Assembly: GCF_030730865.1 (NCBI RefSeq)
Contig: NZ_JAVALZ010000003.1
Coordinates: forward strand, 310,001-374,000
Source: Uliginosibacterium sp. 31-16
GTDB lineage: Bacteria > Pseudomonadota > Gammaproteobacteria > Burkholderiales > Rhodocyclaceae
Direction of reading: 5' to 3'
Length of the DNA: 64,000 bases
How positions within the stretch are numbered: the first letter of the stretch is position 1; each line of letters opens with the position of its first letter. A program made the position numbers and the translations under genes. The notes below the pieces were generated by a model. The model worked only from the letters and a program-made list of their open reading frames with translations, did not search any database and was not told where the DNA came from. Positions 57,896 to 64,000 of the stretch are shown piece by piece.

Positions 57896-58147
57896 GAGCA
57901 GTGGCCCTGTAGCAAGTGCGATTTAACAACGTACGGGCGTTCGATAAGGCTCAAACCAGAAACAATGCACACGTTCATAAGAAAATAGAACTTGAATAGA
58001 ACCCGAGTCCCTGTAATCGGTAATGGTAAAAGAAAGATCTAATCCCGGCCTTTTCGCCAATGGCAAATAAGAAACACTCGGCATCTGAATCGTTTTGACG
58101 GAAATTAATCCGAGCTGGCCCGTTTTGTTACGAAGCTTTTCGCGTGG

Positions 58148-60457
58148 CTACTTGCAAATTTTCCGCGCCTCAGATACTAAGATATCCCCACAAGTCGCAG
58201 GCGCACTCAGAATACGACGTGCCCGCGCAATTTCTTTACGTACAGGAATCCAAACATTCCCATCGCCACGACTGTAGAGCATCAGTAGGCCATGCTGTTG
58301 TAGAAGTCGAATTGCATCTGGAACTAGTTGACGATCATTTAGATCAAGACCCCTATAAAGCGCTGACTCTGCACGCCCACTCAGGCTTTGGATAAATAAC
58401 TTGCGTAATATTGTAAAAACAAGCTTTTCTCCACGACTTAGATTTGAATTAAGTATTGCAGACTGGGTTTCCGACGAATCCGCAAATTTCTCATAACTAC
58501 ATCTATTGTCAAAACGTGAACTTGGCATATCTTCACGACAGGTTCGTCCGCGAACAAGAAGGAATATACAGCCTTGAAATTTTGGCAGAAAGCTAGAGTT
58601 GGCATCACTAGAAATTTCAATACACTCAAACAAGCAATCTCGAAAAATGAGATTGCTTAGATCCGTCTCGCCGCTTGGCAGTACCAGTGTGTAGTTCTCA
58701 AATATCTCACCGCTCACTACCGTTTCAGTGGCTAGCGGATGTGATGCCTCAACTGCAAGAGCAGCTAAATCAGCACGCAACGCACCGATTTCACCATTCG
58801 TTGCGGATGCTTGTAATGCAGCATCAATCTTTGAGGACGCAAGCTTTCTTTGTTCAAGTAAGTTCCGACTAACCCGAGTAATCGCTGTCTGCCCGGAGAA
58901 CGCAGAAGCTAACTGCATAGCCCCTTTCCATCCATCATCCTGGAGCAGTCCATATGGATTAACAACAAAATCGGTGATGTCTCTAGCCCGACAAACTTCG
59001 GCCAATTCAACATCTACGAATGTTCTTGAATCATCTTCATCTCTGTAAACACCGAGGCCAGGCAATCGCTGGAGCAAAAGGTTGGCTTGCTCATCCGGTT
59101 CAGACTCACAGATTTGGATATAAGAAGCACGAATCTGTTGCTGTGTAATTGGCCCCAGCCCATCGTTGGTTGATCGAGCAACCGTTGCGAGCCTCTCGAG
59201 AATTCGACGCAGAGTAATTCCGTCGAGACTCGGGCTGATTTTTGACTCTCGCTCAAATATACGATCAAGCAACAAATGCCAGCCGTCAGTCGAGTCAATA
59301 GACTGCAAAACATCGCCTAGCTCGTCCAGTAATCCTCTGGTGGCGATGTATGCCACCAGAAGTGGTCGAGTTGGTAGCCACGGTGGCAGCGTAAGCTCTT
59401 TGCCAGCAATTTGCTTAAGATAGCTAGCAATCTGCTTTCTGGTGAGTTCACCAACGGCAATAGTCTTGGTATTCGTTCGAATACCAAGAGCTGAAAGGCG
59501 CTCGTCTGGACTGCTAAAAAAGTGATCTCTTCCAGCAATTATGAATCCTGCTTCACGCGGTGTTTGTGCGATCAGTGCTCGCACTGCCTCCAAAGAGCGA
59601 CGTCGTGCTTCGCGGAGCTTGCTGCGCGCAGCTGAGACTCCTAGAGTAGTAATCTCATCAAACCCATCAAGGATTAATAACGCAAAGCCAGCGCGCCAAG
59701 CACTGACTAAACTATGGGGCTTATCAAAGCCTAATCGTCTAGCGTGTCTTTCAAGCACTTCAGATGGGTCGTCCTGCCCGGAATGCTCTCGAAGGTTTAG
59801 ATAAATTGGAAACTTTGGCGTCCCCCCACTTCGATATTTGTCACGCAACTGAAAATATAGTTGGCGCAAAGTCATGCTCTTGCCCGCACCGTAATCCCCG
59901 AGCAATGTGTAACTCTCACCATTACTTAGGCCAGAGGCAATGGCATGAACATCAAGCAGATCACCATTCGAAAGCAAGGTCAAGTCAAGAGGGATGTATG
60001 ATATTTTTGTTTTTAATTCTCCAGTTACCGGATCAGCGATACTCCCAAAAAAATGATTTTCGCGCTTCGAAAAATATTGCGGAACATCAACCAATGCTTG
60101 TTGAAATTGTGAAAATGAAACAGCCTTAACCTGTCCTTTTCCATACTGACGAACAGCCTCTCGTTGATCTGCGGTTGGTTCGTCTTGAGTAACAAACCAA
60201 CCAATCGACCCCTTCATTGACCTTTGGCGTTGTTGCTCAGTCATTAGACCAAACATTTTCTTTGTATCGTCCTTTGCTTTCTCTTCTCGCCTAGACCGCG
60301 TTGTTTCGACGTAATGGATTACATCGTCGGTCTCAAAAACACCATCACGCTCGCGACCATCGATCATGGCTGAACCATCAAATTGCGCTTGTGGCCATCG
60401 TGCTCTAGCTATTCTTCTGACCTCATCCTCAAAGAAAGAGTCTTCTTCAAAAGTCAT
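58148..60457 (-). CDS. NACHT-type STAND NTPase with nuclease-like N-terminus (candidate anti-phage sensor)
   Basis: 769 residues. Residues 8-65 resemble a restriction-endonuclase-like fold: acidic Glu/Asp near 8-12, RERDGVF with Asp38, then VIHYVETTRSRREEKAKDD with Glu51, the arrangement of a PD-(D/E)xK core although the usual Lys is Thr. A NACHT domain spans about 180-380: Walker A LLGDYGAGKSMTL (187-194) and Walker B LLILDGFDEIT (260-268) with the NACHT-type DGFDE. A helical region follows, then a pentapeptide-like strip (NLIFRDCLFECIEIS), and a helical, wHTH-like end (EKLVFTILRKLFIQSL). Known bacterial NACHT proteins defend against phage. The gene is AT-rich against its surroundings and bracketed by repeat copies, which fits transfer. 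Confidence 0.85.
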   Translation of the reverse strand: MTFEEDSFFEDEVRRIARARWPQAQFDGSAMIDGRERDGVFETDDVIHYVETTRSRREEKAKDDTKKMFGLMTEQQRQRSMKGSIGWFVTQDEPTADQREAVRQYGKGQVKAVSFSQFQQALVDVPQYFSKRENHFFGSIADPVTGELKTKISYIPLDLTLLSNGDLLDVHAIASGLSNGESYTLLGDYGAGKSMTLRQLYFQLRDKYRSGGTPKFPIYLNLREHSGQDDPSEVLERHARRLGFDKPHSLVSAWRAGFALLILDGFDEITTLGVSAARSKLREARRRSLEAVRALIAQTPREAGFIIAGRDHFFSSPDERLSALGIRTNTKTIAVGELTRKQIASYLKQIAGKELTLPPWLPTRPLLVAYIATRGLLDELGDVLQSIDSTDGWHLLLDRIFERESKISPSLDGITLRRILERLATVARSTNDGLGPITQQQIRASYIQICESEPDEQANLLLQRLPGLGVYRDEDDSRTFVDVELAEVCRARDITDFVVNPYGLLQDDGWKGAMQLASAFSGQTAITRVSRNLLEQRKLASSKIDAALQASATNGEIGALRADLAALAVEASHPLATETVVSGEIFENYTLVLPSGETDLSNLIFRDCLFECIEISSDANSSFLPKFQGCIFLLVRGRTCREDMPSSRFDNRCSYEKFADSSETQSAILNSNLSRGEKLVFTILRKLFIQSLSGRAESALYRGLDLNDRQLVPDAIRLLQQHGLLMLYSRGDGNVWIPVRKEIARARRILSAPATCGDILVSEARKICK

Positions 60458-60552
60458 GTAGTTTCATCCCTTCTCTTACAAGGTGCGCGAGTCTGTTAAT
60501 AGGGGGCGCAGACAGTCACCATCTGCGGAAATTTCAAAACAACGAGAAAACC

Positions 60553-60578
60553 GGGGTCAGGTCTTGCCTTTTGCCCCC
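60553..60578. repeat. GGTCTTGCC repeat, copy 3
   Basis: GGGGTCAGGTCTTGCCTTTTGCCCCC, between the NACHT gene and the NERD helicase. The left 20 bases equal those of the palindromic copy at 56959. Confidence 0.85.
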
Positions 60579-60590
60579 AATATAAAAACA

Positions 60591-62378
60591 TCAAACCCCA
60601 CTCCCCACCAAAACCAAGCGCTCCGTCGCCCTTGTCATCGCCACATACATCAACCTCGCCTCTTCCTCATCCTCAGAAGACAAAGCGCCTGCCCCCGGTA
60701 TCACCACCAGCGAGAACTCCAGCCCTTTGCTGCTGTGAAAGGGCAGCAGGCGCACGGTGTCTTGCGCGGAGTCGAAGCGGATATCGTCTTTCCAGGTGGC
60801 GGGGATACCGAGTTTGTTCAGCTCGGCACGCACGGCCTTGCAGGTGGGGTAATGCCGGTACAGCACAGCCATCTCGCGCCAAGGTGTGCCGGCGGCGTGC
60901 GCTTCCTTGAGGTGGCGGGCGATCCATTCGCCTTCATCCTCCACCTTGGGCAATTTGATCAGCAGTGGCGCGTCGCCATGCCGGCCGGCTGACATTGGCG
61001 CCAGGCGCGGCACGCCGTCTTCGTCGGCGTCGCTGGCGGTGAGGCATTCGGCGGCGAATTGCTTGGCGAAGTTGAGCACTTCGCTGGTGTTGCGGTAATT
61101 CACCTTGAGCACGGTGGTGCGGCCCTGCGCCTGGATGCCGACGCTCTTGAAGCTGAAGTTGCGCTTCTTGCCCGCGTCGTAAATGGATTGGGCGTCGTCG
61201 TAGAGCACCAGCAAGGCGTTGCTCGCTGGATCGACCATTTGCACGATGAGGCGCAGCCATTCGGGGCGGAAGTCGTGGCCTTCATCCACCAGCACGGCTT
61301 CGTATTGCCCGGCGGGGATCTGGCCGCGCGCGGCGGCGTCGATCACGGCTTGCACCTGCGCGGCGAAGAAGGCGTCCGCATCCTCGCCTTTGGGCGGCGA
61401 ATCGACGTGGTAGGTCTTGAGCTGGCTGGCGCACCAGCTGTGGAAGGAGCGCACATTCACCTTGTGCGCTACGCCCCGGCTTTTCATCCATTCTTCAAGG
61501 CGGGCGGCGAGCGCTTTGTTGTAGCAGAGCACGAGGATGGGCTTGGTGGCGGCGCGGGCGAGATGCTCGGCGCGGTAGCCGAGGATCAGCGTTTTGCCGG
61601 AGCCGGCCACGCCGTGAATCACGCGGTGGCCGTCGCCCAGACTGCGGGCGAGCTGCTCTTGCTGGAGGTCCATGACCTGCATGATGTCTGGCAGCGCGGC
61701 GGGCTCGGCTTCAGGCTCGGCCTCAACACCAAAGAGCGGGGCTTGCACGCCGATGCGCACTTCGGGAAAGAGCTGCCAGCGCACGCGATCAATCTGCGGC
61801 AGGCTCAAGAGGCAGGTAAAGCGCACGCGGAACATCTGCCACAGGCGCTCCTGAAAGGCCTCGGGCTCGACGGCTTCGGTCATTTCGTCGGAACAGATGA
61901 CGAGGTTTTCCGGGATCACCTCATTGAGCTGGCCGTCGTCGAACTGCTTGCGCGTCATGTGGCTGAACACCACGCCATATGCCCAGGGCAGGCGCAGCTT
62001 GCCTTGCTCGCGGCCGCTGCTGAAGGTGAGCTGCGGATCGCGCTGGAGGATGTTGGATACGGCCTGCGCGTAGTGCCGAGCCTGCTCCAGCGGGTTGAGC
62101 ACATGCTTCACGCCATTGGGCGTGAGGATGGCGGCATCGCTGCGCGTGATGGATTGCAGCGTATCGGGCTTCCAGTCTTTCACCTCAAGGATGAGGATGC
62201 CGCGCCGGGGATGCAGGATGATGAAATCGGGGTGATCGTTGCGCGCGCTGCTGAGCGCTACGTCGTACCAGCACAGGTAGTCGTCTTCGAGCTTGGCTTC
62301 GAGGCGCTGCGCCAAACGCCGCTCGCCGGCCTGCATGCGGCCGGCGCAAGTGCTATACGCTGGAATCAATGTTGCCAC
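60591..62378 (-). CDS. NERD nuclease-like domain/UvrD-type helicase fusion
   Basis: 595 residues. The N-terminal NERD domain (about 15-130) shows DHPDFIILHPRRGILILEVKDW, the nuclease-like D...ExK core. A superfamily 1 helicase follows: Walker A IHGVAGSGKTLILGYRA, Walker B VLVDEGHDFRPEW, motif III VLYDDAQSIYD, and LLPFHSSKGLEFSLVVIPG and YVAMTRATERLVLVG at the C-terminus. The helicase core is shorter than UvrD. It probably works on DNA ends or branched DNA; a defence role is suggested by context only. Base composition is like that of the host, unlike the NACHT gene next to it. Confidence 0.88.
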   Translation of the reverse strand: MATLIPAYSTCAGRMQAGERRLAQRLEAKLEDDYLCWYDVALSSARNDHPDFIILHPRRGILILEVKDWKPDTLQSITRSDAAILTPNGVKHVLNPLEQARHYAQAVSNILQRDPQLTFSSGREQGKLRLPWAYGVVFSHMTRKQFDDGQLNEVIPENLVICSDEMTEAVEPEAFQERLWQMFRVRFTCLLSLPQIDRVRWQLFPEVRIGVQAPLFGVEAEPEAEPAALPDIMQVMDLQQEQLARSLGDGHRVIHGVAGSGKTLILGYRAEHLARAATKPILVLCYNKALAARLEEWMKSRGVAHKVNVRSFHSWCASQLKTYHVDSPPKGEDADAFFAAQVQAVIDAAARGQIPAGQYEAVLVDEGHDFRPEWLRLIVQMVDPASNALLVLYDDAQSIYDAGKKRNFSFKSVGIQAQGRTTVLKVNYRNTSEVLNFAKQFAAECLTASDADEDGVPRLAPMSAGRHGDAPLLIKLPKVEDEGEWIARHLKEAHAAGTPWREMAVLYRHYPTCKAVRAELNKLGIPATWKDDIRFDSAQDTVRLLPFHSSKGLEFSLVVIPGAGALSSEDEEEARLMYVAMTRATERLVLVGSGV

Positions 62379-62733
62379 GCGTCGCCCCTTCGGTATTTAT
62401 CCGGGATTCTACGAGCCATGCCGTGTCACGGGGCGGCCAGAAAGACGATCTGGGTCAATCCTTACGGGATATTCCGGCGTGATCGTGAATTCCGTCACGA
62501 TCGACTGAGTGATGGCGATGCCATCCAGCTGGAAGAGCGGCGCCGCCCAGATTTTCCGCAAGGGTGGTGTGAGGGCGGGGGTGAGGGCGAGAGCGGGCCG
62601 TTGCCGGAGATGAAAATTTTCGGAGAGCGGCTGGTCTTAAGTTTCGGCTAAGTGAGCCTCGTTAAAGTGCTCTCCACGGACAGGCACACAGCCTGACCCG
62701 CTTCCCCTACATAAAAGAAACAGGAGTTTCATC
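62379..62733. other. intergenic region before the small secreted protein gene
   Basis: A 355-bp space with no supported gene. It contains an inverted repeat GATCGTGA-ATTCCG-TCACGATC (62481-62502) that could be an operator. Confidence 0.5.
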
Positions 62734-63027
62734 ATGAACAAGAATGCATCCATCATCGCTGCCGTGCTCGGCCTCGCCATCGTCTCTGCATCGGCCCAGG
62801 CGTCTGTCGCTGTTGAGCAGACCAAACAGGTCAGCAGCGGTTTGACGCAGGACCAGGTCATCCAGCGTCTTGGCAAGCCGGACAATGCACCGACCTGGCT
62901 GGATGGCAGCCAGTCTCTGGTGTATGAGCTGCGCAATGGCGACAAGTCTGGCTCGCGCGTCTATGTGAATCTTGGCCGCAACAAGACTGTTACCAGCGTC
63001 CAGTTCGGCGACGACGGCAGCAACTGA
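62734..63027 (+). CDS. small secreted protein, SmpA/BamE-like fold
   Basis: 97 residues with a signal peptide ending SASAQA. The mature part GLTQDQVIQRLGKPDNAP then SLVYELRNGDKSG and VYVNLGRNKTVTSVQFG resembles the SmpA/OmlA-type two-helix, three-strand fold, where a G-x-x-x-x-x-V-x-x-x-L-G-x-P motif is typical. No lipobox. CAGGAG lies 9 nt before the ATG. It is just upstream of a two-component system, as small periplasmic proteins often are. Confidence 0.75.
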   Translation: MNKNASIIAAVLGLAIVSASAQASVAVEQTKQVSSGLTQDQVIQRLGKPDNAPTWLDGSQSLVYELRNGDKSGSRVYVNLGRNKTVTSVQFGDDGSN

Positions 63028-63140
63028 GCGCTTGCGTGCGCGCCGTGGCAGTTGCCGCAGCGCTGCACGAGCACTTTCAGAACAGGACGGAGGCCTCATA
63101 ATGGGCGCTCCGTCCTTGTCGTTCAGGAAAGACCTCGGCC

Positions 63141-63800
63141 ATGCGCCTGCTGCTCGTTGAAGACGACCTGATGATTGGCGAATCCGTGCTGGACTTGCTG
63201 CGCGCCGAGGGCTATGCCGTCGATTGGGTGCGCACCGGGCAGACTGCCGATAGTGCGCTGATTACCGAAGAGTATGACCTTGTACTGCTTGATCTGGGCT
63301 TGCCCGGCAAAGACGGTCTGGACGTGCTGCGCGATCTGCGCAAGCGCAAGACGCGTACGCCGGTGCTGATCGCCACCGCACGCGATGCAGTGCCACAGCG
63401 CGTGCTCGGGCTGGATGCGGGGGCGGATGATTACATCGTCAAACCGTATGATCTTGAAGAGCTGCTCGCGCGTATCCGTGCTTTGCTCCGGCGCAGTGCG
63501 GGGCGGGCCGAGCCGGTTTATGAATACCAGAATGTGAGCATCAATCCGGTGACGCGGGAGGTCAGCGTCGACGGACAGGCCGTGCTGCTGTCTTCGCGCG
63601 AATGGGCCGTGCTGGAGCCGCTGCTGGCTCGTCCGGGCCTGATTCTGTCGCGTGCCCAGCTGGAAGAGAAGCTGTTCAGCTGGAAAGATGAAGTCAGCAG
63701 CAATGCTGTCGAGGTCTACATCCATGGCCTGCGCAAGAAGCTGGGGGCGCAGCTGATCCAGAACATCCGTGGCGTCGGCTACCTGATTCCCAAAGAGTGA
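63141..63800 (+). CDS. OmpR-family response regulator
   Basis: Transcription factor of 219 residues. The receiver domain has acidic pocket EDD (residues 7-9), phospho-acceptor Asp51 in LVLLDLGLPGKDG and Lys101 in YIVKPYDLEELLARI. The C-terminal winged helix includes SSREWAVLEPLLARPGLILS and VEVYIHGLRKKLG. It is close to the QseB/PmrA/TctD group. The partner kinase starts 9 nt downstream. Confidence 0.95.
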   Translation: MRLLLVEDDLMIGESVLDLLRAEGYAVDWVRTGQTADSALITEEYDLVLLDLGLPGKDGLDVLRDLRKRKTRTPVLIATARDAVPQRVLGLDAGADDYIVKPYDLEELLARIRALLRRSAGRAEPVYEYQNVSINPVTREVSVDGQAVLLSSREWAVLEPLLARPGLILSRAQLEEKLFSWKDEVSSNAVEVYIHGLRKKLGAQLIQNIRGVGYLIPKE

Positions 63801-63808
63801 GCAATTCC

Positions 63809-64000
63809 ATGACCTCCTTTTGTTCGGTGCGTTCGCGCCTGCTTTTCGTGGTTGGTTTCGGTGTCGTGGTCGCCACGCTCGCTCAGGCTGTCGTGGCGTA
63901 CAGGGTTGCGCTGACGGAGGTCGATACGATCTCCGACTTTCACATGATCGAAATGGCGCGGGCGGTGGGCCGCAGCATGCCGCAGACCATGACCCAGATT
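63809..64000 (+). CDS. sensor histidine kinase (partial, runs off the right edge)
   Basis: The first 64 residues only: MTSFCSVRSRLLFVVGFG, then a membrane segment (FVVGFGVVVATLAQAVVAYRVAL) and the start of a periplasmic loop (DTISDFHMIEMARAVGRSMP). This pattern and its position right after the response regulator fit the QseC/TctE-type kinase. The catalytic part is outside the window. Confidence 0.85.
   Translation, partial: MTSFCSVRSRLLFVVGFGVVVATLAQAVVAYRVALTEVDTISDFHMIEMARAVGRSMPQTMTQI

Noticed and set aside
61059-62651. A 530-codon plus-strand frame over the NERD-helicase
   Set aside because: The helicase motifs are complete on the minus strand.

Overview
The window is about 64 kb of GC-rich chromosome from a Gram-negative bacterium, most probably a betaproteobacterium. 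The evidence is the gene order glnD-map | rpsB-tsf-pyrH-frr-uppS-cdsA-dxr-rseP-bamA-skp-lpxD-fabZ-lpxA-lpxB-rnhB-rRNA/tRNA methyltransferase, together with a ribD-nrdR-glyA neighbourhood and an outer-membrane/LPS gene set. The poly-serine-linked pectate lyases point to a free-living degrader of plant polysaccharides, and a Rhodocyclales-like relative is my best guess (inference). No rRNA, tRNA or CRISPR was seen.

Region 1 (1-10.6 kb) is housekeeping and metabolic. It holds partial glnS, ald, an AraC regulator divergent from an Fsr-type MFS exporter, a D-lactate dehydrogenase, a patatin-like lipase, glnD and map. Region 2 (10.66-25.75 kb) is one long co-directional superoperon. It starts at a clear sigma70-type promoter and structured leader before rpsB and runs from translation through isoprenoid and phospholipid precursors, envelope proteolysis, beta-barrel assembly and lipid A synthesis. 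Many of its genes overlap by 1-8 nt. Region 3 (25.8-35.1 kb) holds a formate/nitrite channel, an AP2-domain protein, a MoeB-like enzyme, ribD-nrdR, an AT-rich glycosyltransferase insertion, glyA, a histidine phosphatase and a TRAP permease pair that lacks a binding protein.

Region 4 (35.2-52.9 kb) is accessory and centred on pectin. Three PL3-type pectate lyases lie here, two with a shared Cys-containing N-terminal module and poly-Ser linkers. Two large Asp-box (Ycf48/sialidase-like) repeat lipoproteins are interspersed with them. Also present are a membrane-anchored HELLH protein, a TPR-glycosyltransferase, a membrane-anchored GH3 enzyme, bioA and a secreted alpha/beta hydrolase. Region 5 (53-62.4 kb) looks acquired. 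It contains a yjhX/yjhP toxin-methyltransferase locus that lacks the expected yjhQ antitoxin, small orphan membrane proteins, and an AT-rich islet with a large NACHT NTPase carrying a nuclease-like N-terminus. The islet is bracketed by copies of a short repeat and is followed by a NERD-helicase. The window ends with a small secreted protein and a two-component system that runs off the right edge.

Two repeat families occupy intergenic space. One is a hairpin of the type CTGAAGAGCCGC-TTGTG-GCGGC-TTCTTCAG, and two of its copies differ by a compensatory base-pair change. The other is a GGGTCAGGTCTTGCC palindrome. The strongest candidate for an undescribed system is the NACHT islet at 56.3-60.6 kb. 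The yjhX/yjhP locus and the pectate-lyase/Asp-box cluster come next.
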